From NCBI GenBank assembly GCA_021234155.1, contig JAJEKV010000554.1, positions 64,001-128,000 of the forward strand: a stretch of 64,000 nucleotides of DNA, read 5' to 3'. The notes under the pieces were generated by a model, which ran no database searches, had not been told where the DNA came from, and saw nothing but the letters and a program-made list of their open reading frames with translations. Positions 1 through 11,061 of the stretch are shown here, in pieces (within the stretch, counting starts at the first letter, position 1; each line of letters starts with the position of its first letter). The DNA is from Isoetes taiwanensis. Lineage: Eukaryota > Streptophyta > Lycopodiopsida > Isoetales > Isoetaceae. A program made the translations under genes and the position numbers.

Positions 1-92
1 GGAATGAAAGTAACTTTGAATGATGATGATAATGAAATTTTAACATCCATGGGAATCTATAGTTTATGGGGCACTTTACAATACACCCAGAT

Positions 93-294
93 GGGTTTTG
101 GTCCCACCACTGTACATGGCTGAAGTGGGTCATTCCCCCACCAACTTTACACATAGCCACTTTTACAATGAGATGTTGAACTTGGGTTTTGCCCCACCAT
201 TGTATATGGCTGAAGTGGGTCCTTCCATCACCACTTCCTACACCAACTTTACAACAATACATAACTACTTTCACAACGAGGCATTGAACCTGTG
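93..294. repeat. imperfect tandem duplication, about 90-bp unit
   Basis: Two adjacent copies share the phrases TGGGTTTTG, CCCCACCA, TGTA(C/T)ATGGCTGAAGTGGGT and the closing ACAA(T/C)GAG...TTGAAC. A 65-residue ORF across it is itself a repeat and shows no domain, so I read it as non-coding repeat sequence. Confidence 0.6.
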
Positions 295-365
295 ACCTAG
301 AGTATGGCAGTTTAAGGTCTTGTATTAAAAGATGGTTCATACAGTACAACCATTTTGAGATGAAT

Positions 366-569
366 TTAGATTACCACTAGTGGTAGCACACTAGTTTTAG
401 CAACTATGAGTCTCGAGTTCGAGACCAGCTAATTGCACTCACAATTGTTACGTCAAATCCCACAGATGCAATATAAAGTGGTTGGTGGCAGGACCCAACC
501 GAACAATGTAGTGTGGTGTGTGGTCACATGTCCAGTTGAATCCTGCCTAGTGGCATGACGTTAAAACAA

Positions 570-648
<79 letters not shown>
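366..648 (+). mobile_element. candidate tRNA-derived SINE with a (CTAT)n tail
   Basis: GTGGTAGCACACTAG (about 380-394) resembles a pol III A box. GAGTTCGAGACC (415-426) resembles a B box, GGTTCGANNCC. The spacing, about 34 bp, fits an internal pol III promoter. About 140 bp of unrelated body follow and the unit ends in about 20 CTAT repeats, as tetranucleotide-tailed SINEs can. I could not find target duplications. It may instead be a chance tRNA-like match beside a microsatellite. Confidence 0.4.
570..648. repeat. (CTAT)n microsatellite
   Basis: About 20 uninterrupted tetranucleotide units. It directly follows the SINE-like body and may be its 3' tail. Confidence 0.95.
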
Positions 649-689
649 AACTATACCATAAATGACCTACTTTTATAGATATATATATA

Positions 690-925
690 CAATGGTTTTA
701 ACAAACCATTACCAATTTTGTTGGACCATTACAGTATGTACAAAACTATCTGTAATAGAGTGGTTTTAAAAACCATTATTAATTTTGATGGGCCATTATG
801 GTATATGTAAAACTACCTCATAAGTCACAACTAGTTCAACAAACTGCTATAACATTGATAAGTAGCATTATAACCATGTAACAAACCACTACCAATTTTA
901 ACAAACCACTACCGCATATGGTTTT
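690..925. repeat. diverged short tandem repeats, AT-rich
   Basis: The phrase GGTTTTAA(C/A)AAACCATTA followed by AATTTTG(A/T)TGG(A/G)CCATTA recurs at about 692 and 762, with a third partial copy near 877. No gene is visible from 649 to 990. Confidence 0.5.
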
Positions 926-1023
926 CTTCTATCAAATAAATTCATGCATAGAAAACCATGTATATCATGGTTTTTATCTGATCTGGTACTAGTTAAATAT
1001 AGTAGTTTATTTTTGGGGGCCTT

Positions 1024-2037
1024 GTGTATGATATCTGCTGTCGAGCAAAAGTTTTTGAGACTTCTTCTCGGGGGCATGATGCCATCATGGTCATTGTTGA
1101 TCGCTTCTCTAAGGTGGCTCATTTTATTCCCTACAACATCACCATCACCAGTGAAGAAATAACTAATCTTTTCCTTTGTGAAGTAGTTAGACGTCATGGA
1201 CTGCCAGACACTATTATCAGTGATCGTGGACTCCAGTTCGTCACAGGTTTTTGGAAGTAGCTTTTGGAGTTATTGCATATTGACCACTCACATTGGGTCG
1301 ATTATCTTCCATTAGCTGATTTTGCCTATAATAACTCAGTACATGCTTCCACTAGCCAGACTCCATTCTTTCTGAACCTTTGGCTAACATCCTCGTTGGT
1401 CCCTTAGTGTCATTGGCAGTGACTCTGTCAATCCTAGTGCTGAGTCTCGACTTGAGAAACTTTAGGCTCTTGAATCAGATCTTCAGCACCATCTTCTCTG
1501 GGCACAGGAGCGCGATCGGCATTATGTCGATTTACATCAGCAACAAGCTCCTATATTTCATGTTGATAACTTTGTCCGGCTTCTTCTAAGGACCTCCCTA
1601 CCTCATGTCCCTGCAACAAGCTTGACTATCGTCGCCTTGGTCCTTATTGGATCACAACTCAATCAGCGATATGGCATTCCGGCTCGAGCTCCCTCCAGTT
1701 GTTCGCCTCCATCCAGTATTTCGTGTTTCGCTATCAAAGTCCTACACAGTTAATTCTTTCCCGGATCGCGTTCCTTCGCCACCACCAATAAAAATTGATG
1801 ATCATGAGGAGTTCGAGGTTTGAGAGATTTCAGACTCCAAGTTTCTGCATCAGTGATTCTATTACTTTGTCAATTGGGAAGGTTACTCACCAAGCAATAG
1901 AACCTGGGAGCCTGCCGAGAATTTGACTAATGCTCCTTATGAAATTGTGGAGTTTCATCGATGTTACCAGGATAAGCCAAGTTCAAGTACCCCGGCTCTA
2001 GCTCTGAGGACTCGTCGCCATCGTAGGAGGGGGATGG
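1024..2037 (+). pseudogene. Ty3/gypsy chromovirus: broken integrase, C-terminal region and chromodomain
   Basis: This is the 3' end of a retrotransposon pol gene. The integrase core is visible as IMVIVDRFSKVAHFIP and HGLPDTIISDRG (about 1080-1230). A piece reading ADFAYNNSVHASTSQTPF follows (about 1318-1375). The C-terminal domain shows VVRLHPVFRVSLSKSY (near 1700-1745), then a chromodomain with YYFVNWEGYSPSNRTWEP (about 1861-1914). Stops and frame changes separate the pieces (for example the stop at 1258 after FWK), so it is dead. Reverse transcriptase and gag are not seen upstream, so the element is 5'-truncated here. The order integrase then chromodomain places it in the chromovirus branch of Ty3/gypsy. 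Confidence 0.85.
2025..2037 (+). other. polypurine tract of the 1024-2037 element
   Basis: AGGAGGGGGATGG lies just upstream of TGTGACGACC, where the 3' LTR begins. Confidence 0.55.
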
Positions 2038-2418
2038 TGTGACGACCATATGGGTATTCGTACCATATGGGCATTTTACTCATATGTACAAAAAATGTTC
2101 ATCACACGGATGAAAAAAAAAAGTAGTTGCACAAGGTAGGATTTGAACTCACAACCTTTCATTGCATGAGTCAATGCGAGAACATTTCTAAGAGGTTCTA
2201 GAGTATTCTAGAACCTACATGCTACCGCGACACTTGACACGATCTTGTCTATTGGAGTGGGACAACCCTGACCGTTGGCCTAGATATATATAGAGGCGCC
2301 TCCTTCTTGTCGAATCATTCCAGTCCAACATCAGTCTTGAGCCTTCTAGGCATCTCTCCCATGTTCTTGATTGCCTTCATGCCATTGCATTCTTGTTTCT
2401 TCATCATATATTAGATTC
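2038..2418 (+). mobile_element. start of a 3' LTR, interrupted by a LINE
   Basis: It begins TGTGACGACC directly after a purine tract. A TATA-like stretch, TATATATAGAGGC, lies near 2284-2296, as in an LTR promoter. The LTR sequence stops at the oligo-T where the antisense LINE begins. The T-rich sequence right of the LINE (about 5300-5460) may be its continuation, which I could not prove. Confidence 0.5.
2085..2160 (-). other. tRNA-like pol III B-box sequence inside the LTR
   Basis: On the minus strand GGTTGTGAGTTCAAATCC resembles a tRNA T arm with B box, followed by CTACC and then a run of ten T residues, a pol III terminator pattern. It may be a small SINE remnant. Confidence 0.3.
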
Positions 2419-2811
2419 TTTTTTTTTTTTTTTTTGGAAGGGGCGACAAGCTTTATTTATCAAGTAAGAACTAGAGCAACATAAAATGCAAAGGCGAGGA
2501 TTATAACCCCAAAGAACAAACCGATCCACTCGAAAGCACAACCACTTGCCTATGCAAAAGAGCGAATCTGAAGGTAAGTATGCGGATCATTACTTTCTTC
2601 TCTTGATCAAAGAGAAGAACAATTGTAAGCCATAACAATTTTTATTTTAAGCCCAATGAAGAACAATCTCATCTGCGGTGTCTAAGCCCTTAAAGATAAA
2701 CAACCTCCTTCTCTTCATTGACCATAAAAGCCAGCCACATGCGAGATGAAAAGCTCATTTCCGTAGTTTAGGCCAAGCATCGGGGATAGATAGCAAGCAA
2801 AATTTCTTTGG

Positions 2812-3760
2812 CTAGATCGAGACGTGCCAAATAGGGTCAACAACCAAGACCATGCTTGCGAAGCCGCTCACACAAGAAAAACAATGCTCAATACTCTCAA
2901 CCCTTTGCATGCATAAAGGACAGAGTCTTGAAATCCGATTATCCATTTTATGGACCAACACAGTGACTCCGAGGAGGCATCTATGGATCACTTGCCACCA
3001 CAAAACTACTACTTTGGGATCCATACCCATATCCAAACACTTTTCCATTGTGGGTGAGGGACCTGAAGATGCCATCTATTAGATGGAGGCAGATTTCGAG
3101 AATGCACAAGCGGTTTATACACAGAAGACACAAACCGCCCATTTTGGATATCGATGGCAACCCCATACGACTACCTCAACTGTGGACCAAGAATCCCGTG
3201 GCAACAATTCAGCAAAATGATTCCAGATTACTCTGTCCCATCTGTACAACAAGAACTTTGTTCTAAATGCTTCCTATGACATGAGATGACTAGACTCATA
3301 CCAAGCTGCAATAGTGCTTATACCAGCTGCTATCCATCGTGGTTGTGTCTTTGGATGAACAACCACACTTAGAGGCACATTCTCTGGAGTGTCCTGCAAA
3401 GGAATCCACCAGCATGGAGTGGACAACTGAAGACATGCCTCAGGATTAATATAGAAAAGAGACTTGACAGTGTCCCAAGCAGCAATCAACTCCTTTAGAA
3501 AGGGAGACGCATTAGGATATGGATGCATATGATAAAGCAAAGCCCAAGGAAGGAGGGGCTTAATGGTGGCCTTATGAAATGGGAGACAATGCTGAATCGA
3601 CTGCACCAACAACCTCAAGCCAGGAGAATCATCCTTACCAATGAAAATCCTCCAAATAAACTTTGATATCATCACCTTGCTTTGGAGGTGAAAATCCAAC
3701 ATACCAAGACCACCGGTTGCCTTTAGGTCTAATGCATTTTTAAGCCCAAGCTACCTTGAC
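2812..3760 (-). pseudogene. LINE C-terminal region with zf-RVT domain
   Basis: The reverse transcriptase zinc-binding domain is seen as WWQVIHRCLLGVTVLVHKM, then CPLCMQRVESIEHCF (about 2870-3000). An upstream piece, MLDFHLQSKVMISKFIWRI (3646-3702), is the segment normally preceding it. Frames change between the pieces. Confidence 0.75.
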
Positions 3761-3824
3761 CATTGCTCCTAACTCATTTCCTCCCCAAATAAAATTTGAC
3801 GATATGCAATCAATCTCCTCCATC

Positions 3825-5275
3825 TTACATGCATGGAGCTAATAGAGCGGTACGCCATGTAGACATGAGTATTACTAAGAACACATTTAGCCACGGTGAT
3901 TCTAGGGCATGGGCCGGTTTAGTTTGTATTCCACCAAGATAAATGCTTTTGCAACCCACTAATGATTTCATCCCAAGCATCCGAAGCGTAGACGTGAATT
4001 CCAACCGGGATACCAAGCAACTTTGTGGTATTGCCATGCGTAAGAATCTTCCAAAATACGGGATTCTGAGGGGAGGGATGGGACCGTCCAACGTCCACAA
4101 AGGCATACATTTTCGCCACCCTACAAGAACTCCCGATGCTAAGGAAAATGTGTCTAATAATAGCTTAGAATTACGAAGATTCTCGGCAATTAGGAACAAA
4201 AAGTGTCATCCGGCATATTGGTTACATACCTCTTGAGAACCATCGTCCATTGGGAGGCCTTGAATAATGCCATCTTGGGTAGCCACGCGAGAAGAGCTGG
4301 GATAATACTTACGCCACAATTGTGAAAAGCAAGGGTGCTAAGGGGCGGCCTTGCGAATTCCTCTACCCACTACAAAAATATCGGATGGTTCGCCTGGAAA
4401 AGGACAAGAGATCTGGCTGATGTATGGAGCTTCATGACATTCCTTGTGAATGACTCCCCAAACCCAAGTGCAAGAAGACACCTCTCCAAGAAACCCTAAT
4501 CAACACTAGCGTAAGCTTTAGCAAAATTAAGCTTAAGATACCTTGCTCTATGACCACAGAATCGGGCCCAATATATTCCTTCATATCAAAGAGACAGGTT
4601 GTTGAGAATACAACGACGAAGGAGAAAACCAGATTATGTTGACGAGATAGCATTAGCCAAGATGTCTCGGACTCTTTCTGCCAATGTCTTAGCAAAGATC
4701 TTGTACACAGAGGAAAGCAATGTAATAGGTCGCCAGTCAAAAATAGTCTTGGGTTCCTTGCTCTTTGGAATGAGAGAGATACTCTCAAACTCACTGAAGG
4801 CATCATATATGTCATCCTCCAACCGGTCCAACATACGAAAGAATTCAATAGGAAAGCCATCAAGACCGGGGCATTTGTCCTTTTCAAGAGAGCTACTGGC
4901 CTTTTTAAGTCCTCCTTCTTCATGATATTGGACTCAAGAAGCAACCTCGCTCTTCGAGAAACAATGCGGCACCTTAGTCAACACGCCAAGCTGCATGTTC
5001 TTCCGAAGGGCAATGGGTGTCGTGCAAAAGAATGAAGAAAAGTGATGATGAAGAATCGCTTAAGATTCATCGGATCGGGAGATAAGAGCGCCATCTGGCA
5101 ACACCAAAGAGTGTATAGAAGTGACGAGTTTCCTTCTTCTTGCAGCCGCAAAAATGAACCGGGTACATCTATCTCCGTCCTTGAACCCTTTACCCCTCGC
5201 CTTTACCTTTGGCTTCAGTAACTTTTACGGTTTCCATAGCCTTGATCCGAGATAATAACTCCTTTCTCGACTCCA
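3825..5275 (-). pseudogene. LINE reverse transcriptase, broken
   Basis: Reading leftwards from about 5200: DGDRCTRFIFAAARRR (the usual GDRNTRFFH start of the RT region), then CPGLDGFPIEFF, then ISLIPKSKEPKTIFDWRPIT with LLSSVYKIFAKTLAERV (about 4640-4775), and last the KLLGIPVGI and WDEIISGLQKHLSWW segments (3920-4030). These are the landmarks of L1-clade RT in the right order. The catalytic FADD-type box is not intact. Several frameshifts and stops make it non-functional. Confidence 0.85.
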
Positions 5276-5290
5276 TTAGTATGGCCACAA

Positions 5291-5537
5291 GCTGAGTACT
5301 TTGCCGATCTTGGCATATTTCTTCTATATTTCTTGTATATTCTTCGCATACTTTCTTTGTTCTTGCATAGGTTCATGACAGGTTTGAGCAAGTTTCATGC
5401 CATTCGTCTATTTCAAAGATTAGATCCCACTCAGGTTGCGCACATGAAAGTTGCATCAACAAGTCTAGAATTGGAACATTGGTCCTGGTGAACTAGATCT
5501 GGCGGAATTGATGGATGGTCCAGTCCTTGAAGGTGAT
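5291..5537. other. no clear feature; possible LINE upstream sequence or LTR remnant
   Basis: A minus-strand frame with ESRKELLSRIKAMETVKV-like character continues from the LINE with one stop, so this may be more LINE. The plus strand is T-rich and could be the rest of the LTR that begins at 2038. I cannot decide between them. Confidence 0.3.
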
Positions 5538-8402
5538 TGTAGTGAGTCCAACGAAATCTAAGAGCAACTAACCCCAGGCTCCACAGTGATGCATGCGTGT
5601 AAAACAATCAGGGCATTAACCAGCAGGAAGATAACATACTCCATAATAACTCCGTACACAATAAGAGAATTCAAAAATGATACAACTTTCAACATGCTAA
5701 AACTTCAAGTTGACAATGCTTGTAAATGGAATGGCAATCTTAAAAACCATCACAATTGAGCATCATAATTCATAATTCAGCTTGTCTTTTATAAACTTGA
5801 CATCGTTGAATCTTCAAAGTAACAGCAATATAACAAGGCATGATTCAAAGGAACTCAACAATAAGACAATGATAAAGCAACTGGTCCATATGAATCTTCA
5901 TAATAATGAGGAACAATGCCCTTCAGGTACATCAATAGCATCTCAGAATTTAATGGAATTCCAGAAAATAACAATTACAGATACCTACTTGATCATTTCA
6001 GATTGTGTTGTCCCTTAAATCATGATTTTGTAGCTGTTATACATGCTTCCCCTTGTTGTTGAAGATAAGGACGAATTTATACTGCTCCATATGCTGATTA
6101 TGGCTGCTAATGATGACCCACAGGCCAAATTTGGATAGAATAGGCTGCCCACAAAGAATCAAGTCTGATATACATGAAAATTTGCCATAAGAATGCTTCA
6201 TATTAATGTATTTCTTGGCCCATAAGCTGATATATATCCAAAAATGAACTTACTTTTTGCTTCTGGTCCCCTTCTGCCATGGCCAGATGTCTCCCCTTCA
6301 TCATAATCGCAGCCTAACTGTCCCAATCGACCTGCCCGCTCCCATCTCCATTTTTCTTAACTGTTACATTTAGGTTTTTCTCCACCATTCGTCCACATCA
6401 GCTCCAAGTCATCATTTTTTCTTCCAAATATACATATTTAATTCCCTTTCATATTCCATGACTTGCATTCCCTAGCTAGAAACGTGCAACCTTAATTGTA
6501 CTGCCCGTGCTTCTCCCCTTGTTTGTATTTGTTTCCCGTTATTCATGCATGTCAGAATCATGTAACATCACCTAATTCTTCTGTGGAATGCCTTTTTTTT
6601 TTTTTTTTTTTTTTTAAGGCAAGAATGATGCGTATTGTATTCAAAAGATAAGAGTGTTTACACATACGATTGAGTCGGAGGTGCTATCACTTCTCAAATC
6701 CATGAATAGCGATCCGGACTCAAGACCCGGTACTTAGAGCCTCTCTCAACTTCTTCTCCATAGGATACTATAGGAGAGAAGGGCTCAGTTCCTAGGCTAA
6801 ATTTTAATAAAACAAACGGTCTAAGACCTTATTACAATGGCTCCATAATAGGCCTGATAAGAAATTTAAGCACCTGGTCACCAGATATGAGTTAATCCTG
6901 TCTCAATCGCCCAGGATCAAGAGCAAGGTTCAGGCTGCTACTTCCCATTCTAGAATGGCCATCAAGAGATCTTAGTAAGAAGGAACCACTTGAAGCATTC
7001 TCCGAAGGATATCCCAAACATCAAGGCAAGGCTCATGCATTGCTTCGGCCTAATTCCATTCTTTAGCATACTATAGGTAGAACCTTCTTCCAAGCAATAA
7101 GAAAAGAAGACAGGCCTGCTGAACCTCATCCCTTCGTGCAAAGAATATGGGCTTCATTCCCACAATGCCCAAGGGCCTCCCTAGTCTTCCCGCCCAGGGA
7201 ATCCCATGACAAACCACCAGTAGCATATTCCAGAATGATCGGAGCAGCCATCATTTGCTCACAATCCTCCCCTTCTTGGGGACGGGGAGGGCGGCATGAC
7301 TTAAGTGTTACAAGAAAAGACCACATAAATCGGTCACATGGAATGTAGAGGAATCCCAGTAAGCAACACAGAAGCTCTGATGCGATATTCTAAGGAACAG
7401 AACTGCTCAGAACTGAAAAATCATACTAGAATCTCTACGAACCCTTGGCTGCCTAACAAGATCAAAGCTGAAGCAGAAACACCATACCTTTTCCTGCCAT
7501 AGATTCAGCGGCCCGAGCGGCGGTAAGCAGCTGCGGCTATGCTCCACTTGGGCCTGCTTTAACGCCAAGATCCGGGATGCATTGTGGGGAGGATGGGCGA
7601 GACAACTCCCACACGATCTTACCATAGCAGCAGCAGCCGTTTTTCGCTGCTCCTCCAGCTTCGTTCGACCTTCCTTGATGAAGCTACAGGCATCGGGCGG
7701 CCGCCGCCGCCGCCCTAAACTGGAACCCTAAGCGCCATCCCTTCCTCATCATCATCTTTCATGCACGTCAATAACTTTTGCTTAATACAGTCTTTTCGTA
7801 ATCTGTCATTTCTGATCCCTGTTTGCTTGCTTCATAACCATGTCATATCTTTCCAAACCACCGCATCTAATTTCACACCTCTAGTTTGTAAATTGAATAC
7901 CTAGTCTTTAATTCGCTCAACTTTAGTGCCATGGTATCTCGTCAACCATCTGCTATACCTAACATATCTCAATAGTATACTCATAAATGCATAGTAATGG
8001 TATTATGGCTAGGACTAAAAACCTCGCCCACGTAGGGATTTTCGAGGAAAACACCATAATACCGCCACCAATACATTCCAAGACCTTTGAGTGCAATTGC
8101 AATTTGATTTTCTTATCTTGCGCTTCTTCATACAGCTCCATTACATAATCCCATAGCTGTTGTTGGCGTCCCTTTAAGCTTCAGTCCTATATCCAAGTTG
8201 CCACTGCTTCATGATCATGGTCTTCTTGCTTCAAACATAATAGCCACTATAAAGTTGCCTCTGCTTCATATCAGGCTGGTCACACAAAAAAAATACAACT
8301 TTCCTTAAAAATATATAAATTATCTGAAAATATATAAGAAAACGGTAAGAATTTCCAAACAAAATGCAAACTCTATCATTCCGATACCAAATTTCCACTA
8401 CA
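5538..8402 (-). mobile_element. LTR of the 8403-13858 gypsy element, in reversed orientation, with an insertion
   Basis: On the minus strand it runs from TGTAGTGGAAATTTGG (at 8402) to GGACTCACTACA (at 5538), with TG...CA ends. It is the reverse complement of 12211-13858, with matches visible along the whole length (for example near 5600/13770, 5800/13590, 7960/12640 and 8390/12215). After removing the insertion at 6593-7740 it is about 1.7 kb, the size of the partner LTR. Its U3 end abuts pol sequence of the element in the opposite orientation. ORFs within it are chance frames. Confidence 0.85.
6593..7740 (-). mobile_element. poly(A)-tailed retroposon of unknown source inserted in the reversed LTR
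   Basis: The partner LTR reads AATGCC-TTCCTCGTC without interruption, whereas here 1148 bp lie between AATGCC and TTCCTCATC. The insert starts with a poly-T run (6593-6615), so it is a reverse-transcribed sequence in minus orientation. Its 5' part on the minus strand is GC-rich with a GGC repeat (about 7700) and a frame reading SFIKEGRTKLEEQRKTAAAA (near 7620-7680), followed by an unspliced-looking ATG/GTAAGA donor. A second frame at 7126-7326 shows no domain. I do not recognise the source; it may be a LINE or a retrocopied host transcript. Confidence 0.6.
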
Positions 8403-9046
8403 TTGCTCCTGTGAATGTAAAGAATACTATTGATGTTGTATTTGCTTCCCATGCATTGAAGGAATCCGTTCAACAGAAAAAGCGTAAATATAAAAGGGTT
8501 TTGAAGATGGAATCAAGTGCACCATATGATATCTTGAAGGATTTAGAGAATGAACGTTCCACTTTATCTTTTGGGCAGTTATTACAAGGTGCACCATCGT
8601 GTAGGAAAGCTCTCACATCAGCTCTCAAGGGTCACAAGGAGGTTGTTGTGAATTCAACTTGGCCTATCATCACAGATATGAGTTCACCTTGTATTGACGT
8701 GGAGATCAACGGCTAATTGATTCGTGAGTGCACGATAGATGGAGGTTCTTGTGTCAATATTATGCCAGATGATGTCATGAAGAAATTGGAGCTTTATGGC
8801 ATTGCTCCTGTGTAGTTCATGGTAAGAATGGTGGCTCTACGACGAGTGAAGCCCTTCGGGATGATTACAGGTGTGCAAACTCTTATTGCCGGTATTGTAT
8901 TCTATGTTGATTATGTAATCTTGCGTATGACCCATGGAAATTTCACCTATCCGATCTTGCTTGGACGTCCTTGGTTATTGCAAGCGTCTGCTAAGCATGA
9001 CTGGTCTACTGGACTCCTGCAAATTGGAGATGGCAACAATGTGGTT
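8403..9046 (+). pseudogene. Ty3/gypsy gag-protease region, truncated and broken
   Basis: The reading frame opens at the breakpoint with the reversed LTR and gives a piece with SAPYDILKDLENERSTLSF (near 8510-8570). The aspartic protease follows as TIDGGSCVNIMP (about 8731-8766) and ILLGRPWLLQASAKHDW (about 8956-9006). Stops lie at 8714-8716 and 8813-8815. The usual gag and leader are missing to the left, replaced by the reversed LTR. Confidence 0.8.
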
Positions 9047-9076
9047 TAACTGCAAGTTCATTTTCATCCCAATACA

Positions 9077-10009
9077 TTGATGCCCACAAAGAACAATGAG
9101 GAGGATAACGATAGTGCTACAAGTTCTAGTGATTCAAGTGAAGAAGATCTCGAGTCTTCTGACGAGGATATAGATGCGGCTGCTATATATGTGGAAAGGG
9201 AAGATTATATGAAGTTGCGAACTCCACCTTATCAAGTTGATACATCAAGTGTTGATCTTCAAGAATGGCTCAACGACACAATAAGTTGTAATATGGTTTC
9301 CGTAGAACCAATTGAAGAAGAAGACGAAGAGCGGTATCCAGAGCATTTCACTAATTATGAAGTGGTTGAATTGAAATCAAGGGAGGTGACTGTTGTACAA
9401 GAAACCAGCAACCTTATAAAGAAGTTTATCGAGCCTCCGGCATTGCAAGATCTGAATTTAGGAACCGAGGCGGAACCTAGGATTATCAAACTCAGTGCAA
9501 ACCTTAGTATTGAGGAGCAAGAGCGATATCGGTTTGTTTTTGAAGAGTTTCAAGATATATTTGCATGGAGTTATATAGTGGTTGGCATTGATCCTCAACT
9601 TTGTGTTCATCGTATTCCATTGGTAAGGAAATTGATAATCTTTTAGATGCTGAATTTATTGAACCAATTGAGACCAGCGAATGGCTATTTCCTATAGTTG
9701 TTGTTACTAAAAGGAATCTGAAAATTTAAGTATGTGTGGATTTTTGCAAACTTAATCATGTCATTGTTAAAGATGGATTCCCTCTGCCTTTTACGGACTC
9801 TGTATTGGATGCGGTGTCACAAGTATTATTCTTTTCTTGATGGCTATAGTGGTTATAATCAAGTTCAAATAGCACCAGAAGATAGAGATAAAACAGCCTT
9901 TGTTACCGAGTGGGGTTGTTTGCATTATGAAGTCATGCCTTTCGGTTTATGTAATGCTCCAGCAACCTTTCAGCGTATTATGGCAGCTGTCTTCAAGGAT
10001 TATTTGTGA
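9077..10009 (+). pseudogene. Ty3/gypsy protease-RT linker and reverse transcriptase, broken
   Basis: A 189-residue acidic frame (9077-9646) is the linker: it is rich in S, D and E, then carries LSIEEQERYRFVFEEFQDIFAWSY, quoted here only as the block before RT (its first residues are LSIEEQERYR). The RT frame (9734-10009) shows YSFLDGYSGYNQVQIAPEDR and MPFGLCNAPATFQR. The F/YxDD box is damaged beyond the stop at 10007-10009. Confidence 0.85.
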
Positions 10010-10241
10010 GTTTTCATTGAGATTTTTCTGGTTGACTTCATTGTTTTTAGCTCTTACAATGACCATTTAAAAATCGAATGGCTTGTTTCATCGGATGCAG
10101 GGAATATGGTATCTCTCTCAATCCCCTTTAAATGTTCTTTTGCTGTTACACATGGTATTCTTTTAGGCAGAATTGTCTCTCAAGATGGGCTGGCAGTAGA
10201 CACTTGGAAAATTCAAGATCTATTCAGATATAAGACCTCCT

Positions 10242-10910
10242 ATGATGATCAAAGAATTGCAGGCTTTTCTCGGTCACGTTGGTTACCATAGAAGGTTCGT
10301 TCGTCATTATGCTGATAAAGCCTTTCCATTGACCAATTTATTGAAGAAAGGGATTGAATTCACATGGACTCGAGAATGTCAAGATGCATTTGAAGGTTTA
10401 AAACAAGCATTAGTTTCTGCTCCTATTTTGAAAATGCCATGCTGCGACAAAGTTTTTCATGTGCATATTGATGCATTGAATTATGCTATTGGAAGTATTC
10501 TAGCACAACCAGATGATAATGGATGGGATCATCCCATCGATTATGCCAGTAGGCAATTCTCTAGTGCTGAAAGAAATTATTGTACTACGGAGCGCGAAGG
10601 TCTGGGTATGATTTATTCAATTCAAAAGTTCCGACATTATCTTTTGAGAAAGGAATTTATATTTTATGTGGACCACCAAGCACTGAAGTACTTGATCTTT
10701 AAACCATGTCGCACAGGAAGAATCACTCCTTGGCTCCTTTTGCTGCAAGAATTCCAGCTTAGAATTGTTATTAAGCCGGGAAATTACATGTTGCAGCAGA
10801 CCATTTGTCTCATGTATTATCATCTCAAGAAGATTTTGGGGTTGAAGATGATTTGCCAGATACAAACCTTTTTCATGTGGAATCGGTTCCTGGGTGGCTT
10901 TTTAATATAG
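10242..10910 (+). pseudogene. Ty3/gypsy RNase H region
   Basis: The frame starts with ELQAFLGHVGYHRRFV, the end of RT and connection domain. It continues into RNase H with HVHIDALNYAIGSILAQ (catalytic D region), TEREGLGMIYSIQKFRHYLL (catalytic E region) and FYVDHQALKYL. The frame is open for 222 codons, the longest intact piece of this pol, but it lacks the preceding RT in frame. Confidence 0.85.
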
Positions 10911-11061
10911 CTGAATATTTATGAACAGGAAAATTGCTTGAGCATTTGACTTATGCGGAAAGAAGAAGATTGATTATACAATCCAATCCCTACACTTTAA
11001 TTGCACCCTTTATCGAATTGGTCGAGATGATATTCTTAGGCGATGTGTCCTACCATATGAG

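Larger units (their letters stand above)
2419..5290 (-). mobile_element. L1-type LINE, antisense, 5'-truncated, with poly(A) tail
   Basis: On the minus strand the element ends in TAAATAAAGCTTG...CCCCTTCC and a run of 17 A (poly-T at 2419-2435 on the plus strand). It carries LINE reverse transcriptase and the C-terminal zinc-binding domain typical of plant L1 elements. The upstream end is 5' truncated. Recognisable coding sequence fades near 5290, though a reading frame of similar character may run to 5537. It is inserted in the LTR that starts at 2038. All reading frames are broken. Confidence 0.8.
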
